From contig NC_060114.1 of the NCBI RefSeq assembly GCF_021155765.1, positions 18,024,501 through 18,088,500 of the forward strand: a DNA stretch of 64,000 bases, written 5' to 3'. A model generated the notes under the pieces. The model ran no database searches. It was not told where the DNA came from and worked only from the letters and a program-made list of their open reading frames with translations. Position numbers and translations under genes: made by a program. Every line of letters starts with the position of its first letter. Position 1 is the stretch's first letter. This document shows positions 12,810 to 25,255 of this stretch, piece by piece. The stretch comes from Diprion similis (lineage: Eukaryota > Arthropoda > Insecta > Hymenoptera > Diprionidae).

Positions 12810-13740
12810 AGTAAACAGTTGAAAGAATCTTGGTTCAAGAACGTAAACTAATCGTGGAAAAAGAGAGTTGAAAAAAAAATCATCGGAACGGTTATTAGAT
12901 ATTTATATTTCTATCATGTAGCTATGGTGTAATGACTGTTAAAAATAGGACGTAAATTTGGTGTATATTACATATATATACATACACATATATATATATA
13001 TATATATATATGCATAAATATTTTTTTAATCTAAAAGACATTAGTGATGTTACATAGAATTAAAGAGAATCGATAAGTTAGTTCTGTTAATGTAAGGGTT
13101 AAAAGTTGACGTGAAAATTGAGCCTCGATTATTCAATAATACATTAATCGATGATGTAACGAGGAAAGAATAATGTTCATCAGACATAATGTATCCGTTT
13201 TCATCATCGTTATCTTTGTTGTTGTATCGGCGTGCGATGTACGAAGCATGTGTATTTCTGTAAAGTACATAATACTGTAACTTATCCTCTAATATCCATC
13301 TGGATAGTTCAACAAATTAATACACGATACCGAATACCATGTAGATAAACCGAATACAGAATTGAACGTTATCGCTGCTAAAAATTGTGAAATACAAACA
13401 CTATTAATTGGCTCAAAGAGAATGAGAAAGTTGAGGAGAGGGGGAGGAAGTTGTTGTTTTTTTTTTTGTTGTTTTTTTTTTCTCTTTCTCTTTTTCAAAC
13501 ATACTTCCTTTTCCTTCTTTTTCTTCGTGCTTCTTGAAAACAATTACTGCATACTGCATATGTGTGTGTGAGCGTGTGTGACATACACGGCGCCGTAAGA
13601 AAACAAAAAACAAAAAATTTATGCTTAGTGAATAAACGATCTATTGAAAACGAATACCTTAGTAATTATTTTGTCTTTTTAACAACACCACAACAAAACA
13701 ATCATAATAATGATAAGAATAATAATAAGAATAATAATAA

Positions 13741-13783
<43 letters not shown>
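13741..13783 (+). repeat. (TAG)n microsatellite, copy one
   Basis: About 14 uninterrupted TAG units, directly preceded by an imperfect AAT/AAG tract. The same tract with the same unit count occurs at 24299-24341. Open frames across it (poly-Ser or poly-Thr) are artefacts of the triplet repeat. Confidence 0.9.
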
Positions 13784-13784
<1 letters not shown>

Positions 13785-14610
13785 TAGAAATAGTTTTGAT
13801 AGTAGTAAATTACTCTTTGCTGCAAACGCGACAATTTTGCAACCATTAGAGCAGATGTGTATCTGTGTACTAACGTTTCCACATACTGTATCCCTTCTTT
13901 CCTACTCACTGTTTGTGCGGCCTTCTTTGTCTATTGAATTTTTCGTCAAACATGCAACATTATCGTTGATTCTCTTCTGTAGTAATCTTATCTCGCAGTC
14001 TGTTTTAGTATTAATGTCAATTTGTCTTTTCTTTTCCATTTCATCGTGTGTGCTGTTACCGCATCCTATGATAAATCCTGATATCTTTTTCCACCCTAAA
14101 TCTATTTTATTGCGCATTCAATGTTATTTTTTAGGATCGATGCCTGGCTTTTAAACGATTTTCTTCGCATTGTGTACGAACGTTTCGTCCTTCCGATTTT
14201 CATTTGATTCTTTCCTTCGTAGTATCGCACTCTTTCGATTTGTTTGATTTCAACATTTAATTGACGGCAGTATTTGCGTTATTAATTTACACATTTTTTA
14301 TAATAATAATCGTTTTCCCTTCTCTTTGTTTCTATGATCGAAAGAAAATTCACTTCGTAACATATATTGGCTCTGTGCAGGGTAGATCTTTTCCCCAAAC
14401 AACAGACCCCATATTTCCATTTAATTATTATCAAAACAATATAAGCTCATTAATCAATCGACGAGTATATTACTGATTTGACAAAACTTGAAACATAATA
14501 ATCATCGGACATAAAAAATAACTCTTTATTTTCGTTGTAATTGTCCTATTTGTGTTCATTTCCCCCGTCTTCTTGCTTCTGTTTGTATTAACGTGATAAA
14601 TATGTTTCAG

Positions 14611-14697
14611 GAAAAGCATTCGTCGTCCTCCTCCTCATCTTCCTACTACAAGACTTCGAGCAAGTCCTCTACGCAGCACTCGTCCCATCCGACGTAG
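14611..14697 (+). CDS. CycT: Alternative terminal coding exon of Cyclin T (first copy)
   Basis: A TATGTTTCAG acceptor precedes an 87-nt phase-0 exon encoding 28 residues and a stop. It opens [18 protein letters not shown] and ends SSHPT, then TAG at 14695-14697. Joined to the donor at 8326 it yields a 1218-residue cyclin T that lacks the proline-rich tail. The Ser/Tyr/Lys composition and codon usage differ sharply from the surrounding AT-rich simple sequence, which supports coding. The exon sits inside the 10,558-bp duplicated unit. From general memory, hymenopteran cyclin T models have isoforms differing at the C-terminus, but this could not be checked. Confidence 0.65.
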   Translation, partial: EKHSSSSSSSSYYKTSSKSSTQHSSHPT

Positions 14698-17600
14698 TAA
14701 CAACGATTTATACAAATGTTTATATAGCAAATTTTCATCCCTGTCTATATTTCCTATATTACAAACACACATACAGACACATACACACATTCTCTCTCTT
14801 TCTCTCTCTCTTTCTTTCTCAGATTCACTTTCGTAAAACAAGCCGAAGTTGAAAAGAGCAAAAAGAAAAAAAAAAAGAAAAAAAAAACAACAACACATAA
14901 AATTAACAAATAAAAAGTAAATTATAATGATAATAATAACAATAATAACAATTAGTTATATAAATAATCAAGTAACAATAATAATATTAATAATAATGAT
15001 AAGGAACATTTGTTCTTTGTATTTGTTATAGGCAAACTATGTATTATAATATTAATAACAACCCTGCATTGATATGATTGGTTGGTTCGTAGGTTTATCG
15101 TTGCAATCAATATTAATGATTGAAAAGTAGCAGTAATAGTTACAATAACAACAGCAACAACAACAACAATAACACCATCACCAGCATTTTTAATAATCTA
15201 TCAAATATTAGCATAAGTTTAATACGTGTTTTTTAATTTATGGACTCTTTTTTAAATTGGATTAAATAACAACAACAACAACAACAATAACAATAACAAT
15301 TTAATACACATTGCTGACACGACAATTGCGTGTACAGATGTAGCTGCATATGAATAACAAGAAAGAAAAAAAACATATGTCATCGAGAAAAGTTTTTAAC
15401 ATGACGAAGTATAAGAAAAGGGGAGGAGAAAACAGAAAAACGAGAAAATATAAACAAATAACAACACAACACAACACCCACCTACCTGTTACCGTAATAT
15501 TCTATGCATACATACATATATATATATAGAAATATAATATTGAATCTTCATGTAATTAAGAAATGAATAATGATAATAGTAATAATAATAATAGTTCTGT
15601 TGTTGTTGTTGTTGTTGTTGTTATGCGTGTATACTTACTCAGGTAATAATAGAGATACGTCTGTACGTAGTAAATTTTGCTAGCGTTTAGGTAACAACTA
15701 ATATATTTAAATTCTTTTTTCCTTTTTCTCTCATCATTGCATCATCTCGGTAAAGAGAGACTGAGTCCATTTTCAATCACTAACTATACACGTTATAGTT
15801 TATTATTACCGACATTACTAAGACTCTGTTTCAGGGGTTAACCGCATACAAATTTAAATAAAATGTCGTTTAACTACGTATTTGTTTTTTGTTTTTGTTT
15901 TTTTTTCTTTCTTTCTTTCTTTCTCGCGAATCTTCTTATCATTTGTCAATCTAATATAATAATTATGGGATCATATCAGTGACACTTTACTGCTACTGTT
16001 GTTATTACTGTTGTTGTTGTTGTTGTTGTTGTTATCATGATAATTATTATTATTGTTATTATCACTTCTGCTGTACAAAATTACGAATCATTATCAACTT
16101 CTCTTATTACTATCATATGCAAATATATTTCTCATATTAATCACATTATTTGATTAACAGAACGGAAGACAAGAGTGTAAAAATAAACGTCATTCAAACA
16201 GCCTGTGCAATCGACAAAAAAAAAAAAACAAAAAAAAAAAAACGAAGAAAAAAAAACAAAACAAAATTAAAACACAACATACAAAAGAAAAAAAAACAAC
16301 GATATTTTTAATTTGTAATCTACTATTAACGCAGCAATTATCAACTGCCGCCTAAAAGGTGAAAGAAACATTTCTTCTATCAAAGATTCTTACATAGGCT
16401 GGAACTGGAATTAGTTGGGAACTGTTTTCAATCACCTTTTGCCCTAATATTTGTTGCTTTTTCATTTCATTGCTTCTTTCTAGTTTACTTCCTCTCTTCT
16501 ATCATAGTTTTGACGACCGTCCCTATCTTGATAATCAATATCATACATATACGTGGTACATGATACATGTACATATTTTCTATCTATTAAATTTCAATAA
16601 TTTAAAACTCCATCGATCATGATTATAGATTATAATTATTATTTTTTGTCCTCTTAAACACACTATTATGTATACATAATACATTATCGTCGAAGGGGGT
16701 CGGGAAGGAGAATAAATTAAGGTGTATACAAAAATTGCCAACTGCAAATGGCACGTTTGATTTCGCGAAAAGATAAAGAAGAAGAAAAAAATAATAATAC
16801 TAATAATAATAATACAAAACAAAAAAAATAGGTGTCTGTGTAAAATTTATTTATTTTTCTTAATTGAATGTAACAGCAAAGATTTTTTATTATTATATAT
16901 ATAATATCTCTTAGAAAAATTATACATTGTTATTAAACCTCAGTTACTATGTATATAATATATATATTACATAGTAACATACATTCAATAGTTTTTGTCG
17001 CCGTCTGACAATGCCTTTATATCCTATAGATTATTATTATTATTATAGTTAGTTTATTACGTGCACCTATGCCGTGTCACGGTTGTAGATAAAAACATTT
17101 ACACAGTATAAATAAGAATAATAACAACAATAACAATAGTAACACAAAGAAAAAAATAACGTAACTATAAGTTATTGTTGGAAACAGATTTCCTTGATGG
17201 TAAACTCATTTTCATACTTATTTACATGTATTGTATTATAAATATCACTTACAAGAACCGCCACTACTGCTACTTAACTTTAATATCGAGAAAAATGATG
17301 TAAAACTGCCTAAGAATACTTTCACTAAAAATATTAGGAGTTCTGCATTCATCGATTATTGTTTTAGCATTTGTGGCAGGCTGACTGCTGGGAAGTGTGA
17401 CAGCATTATTATTTTTTTTTTTTTTCTCTCCATTAACGTTTATCAATGCGCCGTTTTCGAATTGTCGCTAGGCTAGCCGGCCAGATACACAATTGTAAAT
17501 ATTAATGTCTGGAATTCGGCAAAATCCTTCAACAAAATAAAACAGTAATAGTAAATTATACTTATAACGATTAATGAATGAATGAATGAACGAATGAATG

Positions 17601-18851
17601 AATTCGTCGAAGTTAGGATTGACGATTAGAGATTTAAAGGGGATTTAAAAAAAAAAAGCAAAAAAATAAAAAACCGATAAAAGAAATAAAAACGGAAAAA
17701 ACTTGAGGTACGGAGGTACAGATTAAGGATTAAGGATTAAGGATTAATTATTGTCAAACTTTAAACTCCGGTATTGTCCGATAATATTGAAATGATAATG
17801 TTGTATAAATACGTTAGAATACTGGATACTAAATAATTGAAATAGAAAATCGTATAAATTATAAAATTAGATTTATTATAACAATGTTATGCAATGGACG
17901 TTTATTCCGTTTCAATTACCTAATTCGTCTGTATACTTTTATATTATTTAACAATTATATTGTCTATAATAGGAGGATTGCGCCAGACTACAATAATAGT
18001 AATAAGAACAACAGCGATCGCATTTCAAGTTGATAATATCGATTAGCCCTTGTTCATATTTCTTTTTCGAATGTTGACGATTTGAAATCTTGTGGGTGAA
18101 GGCAATTTTATTCATTATTTTTGCTTCATTCTATCAACTTACTGTGGATAACTTATATTTTTGATCGATACAGTCTTACTCGACTGTACTAAAACTAAAC
18201 ACGGTAAAAGATATCGAGTTGTGCGATAATTCGCGTCACACTTTAGATTCCTCTTAGTCCTAGTGTTTCAGCTTCAGCTAAGCAATTTTTTCAGCTTTCA
18301 AGATTACAACAAAATCTGTTTATAATTTTCTTTTTGTTCAAATTTATAATCTTTTTTCTCCTCACGTTTCAATTGCCATTTCAAACTATTTTTCAATTTT
18401 TCAAACGTCAATCATAATTACGCCATCGATTCAAAGATAACTAATGATGTCATTGTGGGTACGATAAACTGTCTTGCGTTAACAAAAACAAACGAAAAAG
18501 AAAACCGAACATAAGAGACGTTTTATACATGCAAAATGAGCAGAGGTTCAAAGAAGAAACTATTCACTGTTAATAGTTCTTTCCATAAATAGTTATTATA
18601 GTACATGAGATTACTTTTTTTAGAAAATAAATTATCAATTCTCCTGATATGAACCTATATATGTATAATATATACATAAATATGTAAACGTTTTCTTTTC
18701 GCAATCCTTACTACGTAACGTATACAGAAGCTGGTAGTTTAAAACGATAATGGGTACACTCCGTAAGGAATATAATCATTCGTCAAGGCAATGTTTTCCA
18801 GGCGATGATCATCATTATTGTAATACTTATATTTTCAGAAGATCATTGTCG

Positions 18852-18883
<32 letters not shown>

Positions 18884-19823
18884 TTGTTTCTTGTAAATAG
18901 ATTCCCACGATTCCTCCCCTTTTACTTGTCTACACAAATACATACACAGATCGATAAATACAAATATTATTAATTATATTACTCATGAATATTGAATACT
19001 ATCGCCGCTTAGTATAACTTAGTAAAAGTATAACGAGAAAAAAAAAATGATTAATCAATTAAAATAATGATACCGAACTGTAAATAAAATTATTTTGTAT
19101 GCCAAAATATACCAAATGAATATGACTATCACTTCACATGCACGTATGTATATATATACACACACACACACACACATACACACGCACACACATGGATGTG
19201 TGTATGTACACACGTATAATACATTATATGTATAATACATGTATTATATGGGATGGTTAAGCCCTTTTCTCAAATGCTACTCTAGAGCTTCTCGCACTAT
19301 CATCATAGGTATCGTATCATAATATATGATAAAGGAAATATCGTTTGATAGAGATAAAATGTGAAAATTTATAATTCATTATTCACTTTGCGTGATTATA
19401 GCTGCTTTTTTTAGTAAAAGATAAAATTTGACAAACGAACTGTTTTAATAATTCGTTTTTTACTCACCTCTTTGATTTTTTTTCCCTTTTCTCTCATTAT
19501 CCTTTCGAGGTGTGAGGAAGTGACTGTTTATCTAAGTTTTCTTCGATTTCAAGACCTAATTTCCTGTCTATAACTAAGATATGAAAATCTGTATGAAAAA
19601 TTACCAAAAGATCACATCTATTATAATAATTGTGGAAATTATGGATTTCAAATCAAAGAACTATTTCGTTTTCGTAGATATGTAATTATTTTGAAAAGGG
19701 AATTTACTAAATCTTGGAGGTGAGGATCAGTGGTTGTATAAGTAGAAGACGAACACCCCATATCTATCCTTGAATAAATGCATTGATACATTCTTTAAAA
19801 TTATTACCATTTATACCTTGGGG

Positions 19824-19863
<40 letters not shown>

Positions 19864-20400
19864 CATGGTGGATGGACAGAATCTTTTTTGCAGATATCCA
19901 TTTCTTTCAGACTGAAAAAACTGTAAAAGAGTTAGATGTTTAAACGATTGTATCCGAATACAATTATGTGACGCTTTAAATAACTATTATTTTTTATGTT
20001 TTTTTTTTAAGTTCAATTTTATTTCAACTTTTTCATTTGATTTAGATTTGCTTTGTCACCGTGTGAGTATGTTAAACATGTAACGTACAATGTACAATCA
20101 TCAATGTAAATTATTAATTATTATGACATGCTGTTGAGAAATAAAGTAAAAACTGAAAAAAGACAAACAACTGGAACATACAGTTTAGTAATGTGCGATT
20201 TTAGTCGACTGCTTGTATTAATCAGAGACCTGTAAGTCCGCACAAAATCTACATTCGAAGATGCTTTTCATCAGTCAAAATTTAGAGTAAATATTTATAT
20301 TCTGGGCATATCTTATAGCTCACTTTTTTTTTACAAAAAATCATTCGAAAACATTTTGAACGATGTGAGCGCCTCGAGTGTAGTCTGCGCATCTCGTTGC
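14698..20400. other. Simple-sequence-rich noncoding stretch of the duplicated unit
   Basis: About 5.7 kb with no recognisable coding sequence, repeated at 25256-30958. It is packed with short AAC, AAT, GTT and TTA triplet tracts, CA and TA dinucleotide tracts, poly(A) runs, a GAAT tract near 17576-17601 and a seven-base ATTAAGG-type repeat near 17723-17747. It is presumably the 3' UTR of the alternative Cyclin T isoform followed by the Aha1 upstream region. Small open frames here reflect low complexity. Confidence 0.6.
19827..19863 (+). repeat. (ATT)n microsatellite
   Basis: About 12 uninterrupted ATT units, duplicated at about 30385-30421. Typical of the triplet-rich composition of the duplicated unit. 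Confidence 0.85.
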
Positions 20401-20413
20401 GGACAACGGGAAA

Positions 20414-20421
20414 TGACGTCA
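20414..20421. promoter_or_regulatory. Palindromic CRE in putative Aha1 promoter (copy one)
   Basis: A perfect TGACGTCA octamer in the only GC-richer patch of this stretch. Within about 80 bases it is followed by a consensus donor (CAG then GTGAGA at 20497/20498). An acceptor (CTACAG) lies 12 bases before the Aha1 ATG. This suggests a noncoding first exon ending at 20497 spliced to 21918. The same arrangement recurs 10,558 bp downstream (CRE at 30972-30979). The factor-binding role is inferred from the motif alone. Confidence 0.45.
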
Positions 20422-21929
20422 TCGCGCTTTAGATAGCTTGCCTGATTTAAATAAGTCGAACAATTTTACTTTCATCTGTTTCTAGCTGTTTTAGCAGGTG
20501 AGACTGGTGGAGTTTAAAGTAATTAATTTGGAGAAAAAATTCTGCATTGAAATATTCTTGAAACGATTGGAACTAAAAATGAAGTACTTAAAAGTTTTTT
20601 TCAAAATATTTGCAAGTCAAAGGTGACTACGAAGAATTTTGAAAGAATAAATTGACCTTCCTAGACGTGCGGCTGTCGTCTACAAAATATTTGATATATT
20701 CGGGTAAATATAAACGCCACACGTGCGTATATTTAATTGAGATTGATTTTACCTGAAATAGATTAATTTGTTCTATGTATGTAGTACGTATATTTGTTGT
20801 GAGGAATGTCTCAACCATTGAATTTCGCAGTGACGATGGTATATTACCAACATTTTGCACGTGGTAGTTGTTCGTTATAAAGAACTTCTTTTGCCGGGGT
20901 GCTCAATTACTTGGTTGGTAACACTTGAAACTTTTGATGTGCTTATAGAGTCGCGTTGTATACCTCGAAAACACGGTGAGCCAAAACTCCTATACCGCTC
21001 AAGCGATCAGGATGAAATTTGGGCAATTAATGTCTTAATTTGTCAGAAAGTGGAGCGACTTTTAACTTTTCGAAAATTTTCTGAGGAAATTTAAAGATCA
21101 GTAATGGATGCGTGTAATGTCGGTAAAAAATTACCGGCGTGAGTGCAAGGTCGGTAAATCAGCTGCCATTTCGTCAATTTACCATCAAATCTTATGAGCT
21201 GGGCTCAAAGTGTGTGTTTCATCAGCGCCGAGTGGCATACCGAATAGTTTGATTCTTTTAGTGGTACTGCGGAAATTTTCCCGATTTCGGTAAGTGATAA
21301 CTGATCTGTAAATTTGTACAACGCGATTTTGTAAGCACTTTTGGACGGGGCGAACTGTTGGGAAAAATAAACTAGAGCCAGCAGCCTTCATACATCTTCT
21401 ACATACTCTATGCTTGAAATTTCGAGAAAGAACACGAGACAGCGTTAAACACCACACAGCTACACACACTGTGATGAAAATCTGGAAAGGAGGTATGATC
21501 TAGGTTGTTCCAGAAACCACGGAGCTCTGTTTCTAGGAGTCCGAGACGATTCGCACTGGACTTGAACGTCAAGAGGGTTATAAAATAATTTCTTGTCAAT
21601 CAATAGGCACATTTTTGAACAAACAAACATTCGTAGGACCTGATATTCATTGGTCTAATTTTGCCTGGTATGTATGTAAATTGAATTTTCGAATTTTGCA
21701 ACTAATCGTAATTAAAACTTTACGCTCCTAACATTGCACATTTTTGAAGTGACATAATTCAATGCCCACTTCGCAATAACTTATCTCAAATGATTAAATA
21801 TTTTATTATACAATATCTTATAAGGATCCTTCTTGTAGAAGCTTAGAGACGTGGTAAACTGTTACCAAGAAAGTAACACTGGTGGAAATCTCAAATCTTA
21901 ACCCAGTTTCTCTACAGATTGAATCGACC

Positions 21930-22845
21930 ATGGCCAAGTGGGGCGAAGGAGACCCTCGGTGGATTGTCGAAGAGAGACCGGATGCAACGAATGTCAACAA
22001 TTGGCACTGGTATTGACACTTGATCCTGCCTTTTGTATATTTTCTAGTTTACGGAATAGTGAAATTTGAAGTCATGAAATCTACAGAAGTTTAAATTAAT
22101 TGACAGTACTGTGGTTCACGATAGCATAGCTTTGATTATTTTCTTCTTTCAGGACTGAAAAAAATGCCTGTCAATGGTCGCAGGATAAGTTAAAGGAATT
22201 ATTCGTCAACTTAGTTATTCAAGGAGATAATGGTAAGCAATTATCTGTAATTAAAGTGGTTCAGCTCCTTGATTCATTTGCAATCATGCGCTCATTATAC
22301 CCCTTATACTTTTGCAGTGAAATGCAAGGTGACGGAGTTTGAAAAATGTGAAGGAGAAGCTGTTGCCAACAATAGGAAAGGGAAATTGATTTTTTTTTAT
22401 GAATGGAATTTAGTACTTAAATGGGTACTTGAAGACAGTGGAGAAGAAGCGATTGCAGGGAAGATAAATATACCAAATCTGTCTGAAGAAAATGATGTCT
22501 CAGAAGTCGACGTATGTTTTTTCGAAAATATATAACAAATGGTGCTAGAGAGTTTATTCTGATATGGTTATTATTGAATCCCATAGATTCAAATAGCAGA
22601 TTGTTAATTAACTTCTACTAAAACTCATGAAATTCAGTATTCTTGATCTAAGAGTGTGATACTTGACTCGGAGATGACCCAAACAGGATTATCTTTTAAG
22701 TAATATATTTTTTTTCGGTTTCAGATTGAAATCACCCTGAAAGATAGCACAGACAAAGGAGAAGCGGTAAAACATTTTCTACATACCAAAGGAAAGGATA
22801 CAATTAGGGAAAAATTAGTTCAATATGTATCATCGCTGAAAGAAG
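21930..22845 (+). pseudogene. Ahsa1: Truncated 5' copy of Aha1 (exons 1-4 only)
   Basis: Exons 21930-22009, 22153-22232, 22318-22511 and 22725-22845 match the first four coding exons of the intact gene 10,558 bp downstream. They encode the first 158 residues, which is the N-terminal Hsp90-binding domain with the NVNNWHW motif, and nothing of the C-terminal domain. All splice sites and frames are intact, so it is broken only by the duplication breakpoint 15 bp past the exon 4 donor. If intron 4 were retained, the frame would run on across the junction to a stop at 22938-22940 and give a 189-residue chimeric protein. Transcripts could also splice from exon 4 here to exon 5 at 33628, making a normal protein. 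Confidence 0.75.
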
Positions 22846-23336
22846 GTAAGAATTTTGAATACCTTTATATTTTTGTTGTGTTGTATCAAAACGGCGATCA
22901 AAAATTAATATCGGTAATATGCATTGATGTATGCTTGTGAAAACGTAAAATTTAAAGCCTATTACATATACATTTGTGTATGCGAAAGTAATCGATCATT
23001 GCTTAGCTTCGCATTTTAATGAGAAAGTATAGCGTACGCACGACTGACAATAAATTTATGATGATCGAGTCTTGTGCGTGTCGGTAAAGTAATTTCTTGA
23101 TAACAATAATAATTGTTCTCATTATTATTATTATCATTATCATCATTATTATTATTATTATTAATACTATTATTATTATTATTATTCTGAATACGATATG
23201 AAATATTAATATACAAATAGATTTTTTTCTGTATAGACACGTAGCGTTAAGAGAATATGTATATATATTTCTATATACTATATACAAAAGAAGGACAAAA
23301 TAATTGCTAAGGTTTCTGTAACGTTTGAAGAAAAAC

Positions 23337-23367
<31 letters not shown>

Positions 23368-24298
23368 AGTAAACAGTTGAAAGAATCTTGGTTCAAGAAC
23401 GTAAACTAATCGTGGAAAAAGAGAGTTGAAAAAAAAATCATCGGAACGGTTATTAGATATTTATATTTCTATCATGTAGCTATGGTGTAATGACTGTTAA
23501 AAATAGGACGTAAATTTGGTGTATATTACATATATATACATACACATATATATATATATATATATATATGCATAAATATTTTTTTAATCTAAAAGACATT
23601 AGTGATGTTACATAGAATTAAAGAGAATCGATAAGTTAGTTCTGTTAATGTAAGGGTTAAAAGTTGACGTGAAAATTGAGCCTCGATTATTCAATAATAC
23701 ATTAATCGATGATGTAACGAGGAAAGAATAATGTTCATCAGACATAATGTATCCGTTTTCATCATCGTTATCTTTGTTGTTGTATCGGCGTGCGATGTAC
23801 GAAGCATGTGTATTTCTGTAAAGTACATAATACTGTAACTTATCCTCTAATATCCATCTGGATAGTTCAACAAATTAATACACGATACCGAATACCATGT
23901 AGATAAACCGAATACAGAATTGAACGTTATCGCTGCTAAAAATTGTGAAATACAAACACTATTAATTGGCTCAAAGAGAATGAGAAAGTTGAGGAGAGGG
24001 GGAGGAAGTTGTTGTTTTTTTTTTTGTTGTTTTTTTTTTCTCTTTCTCTTTTTCAAACATACTTCCTTTTCCTTCTTTTTCTTCGTGCTTCTTGAAAACA
24101 ATTACTGCATACTGCATATGTGTGTGTGAGCGTGTGTGACATACACGGCGCCGTAAGAAAACAAAAAACAAAAAATTTATGCTTAGTGAATAAACGATCT
24201 ATTGAAAACGAATACCTTAGTAATTATTTTGTCTTTTTAACAACACCACAACAAAACAATCATAATAATGATAAGAATAATAATAAGAATAATAATAA

Positions 24299-24342
<44 letters not shown>

Positions 24343-25168
24343 TAGAAATAGTTTTGATAGTAGTAAATTACTCTTTGCTGCAAACGCGACAATTTTGCAA
24401 CCATTAGAGCAGATGTGTATCTGTGTACTAACGTTTCCACATACTGTATCCCTTCTTTCCTACTCACTGTTTGTGCGGCCTTCTTTGTCTATTGAATTTT
24501 TCGTCAAACATGCAACATTATCGTTGATTCTCTTCTGTAGTAATCTTATCTCGCAGTCTGTTTTAGTATTAATGTCAATTTGTCTTTTCTTTTCCATTTC
24601 ATCGTGTGTGCTGTTACCGCATCCTATGATAAATCCTGATATCTTTTTCCACCCTAAATCTATTTTATTGCGCATTCAATGTTATTTTTTAGGATCGATG
24701 CCTGGCTTTTAAACGATTTTCTTCGCATTGTGTACGAACGTTTCGTCCTTCCGATTTTCATTTGATTCTTTCCTTCGTAGTATCGCACTCTTTCGATTTG
24801 TTTGATTTCAACATTTAATTGACGGCAGTATTTGCGTTATTAATTTACACATTTTTTATAATAATAATCGTTTTCCCTTCTCTTTGTTTCTATGATCGAA
24901 AGAAAATTCACTTCGTAACATATATTGGCTCTGTGCAGGGTAGATCTTTTCCCCAAACAACAGACCCCATATTTCCATTTAATTATTATCAAAACAATAT
25001 AAGCTCATTAATCAATCGACGAGTATATTACTGATTTGACAAAACTTGAAACATAATAATCATCGGACATAAAAAATAACTCTTTATTTTCGTTGTAATT
25101 GTCCTATTTGTGTTCATTTCCCCCGTCTTCTTGCTTCTGTTTGTATTAACGTGATAAATATGTTTCAG

Positions 25169-25255
25169 GAAAAGCATTCGTCGTCCTCCTCCTCATCTTC
25201 CTACTACAAGACTTCGAGCAAGTCCTCTACGCAGCACTCGTCCCATCCGACGTAG
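25169..25255 (+). CDS. CycT: Alternative terminal coding exon of Cyclin T (duplicate copy)
   Basis: Same sequence as 14611-14697, shifted by 10,558 bp, with its own intact acceptor and stop. If the duplication is real, Cyclin T has two interchangeable terminal exons, the second more than 16 kb from the donor at 8326. The first copy of the Aha1 gene then lies between Cyclin T and this exon. If the duplication is an assembly error, this exon does not exist separately. Confidence 0.45.
   Translation, partial: EKHSSSSSSSSYYKTSSKSSTQHSSHPT

Larger units (their letters stand above)
12302..22859. repeat. 10,558-bp direct tandem duplication, first copy
   Basis: The sequence from ACCTTTATATTTTTGTTGTG at 12303 reappears at 22861, and every landmark compared afterwards is offset by exactly 10,558 bp through to 22859/33417. 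Landmarks compared include open frames, the TAG tract, the poly(A) tract, CA repeats and the Aha1 exons. No base or length difference was noticed, even in homopolymers. The unit holds the alternative Cyclin T exon, a long AT-rich stretch and the 5' half of Aha1. At the junction the first copy stops 15 bp into Aha1 intron 4 and the second copy begins. About one base is shared at the breakpoint. Confidence 0.93.

Noticed and set aside
13679..13909. Poly-Thr and poly-Ser frames over the TAG tract (and the copy at 24237-24467)
   Set aside because: They are translations of a trinucleotide microsatellite in noncoding DNA.
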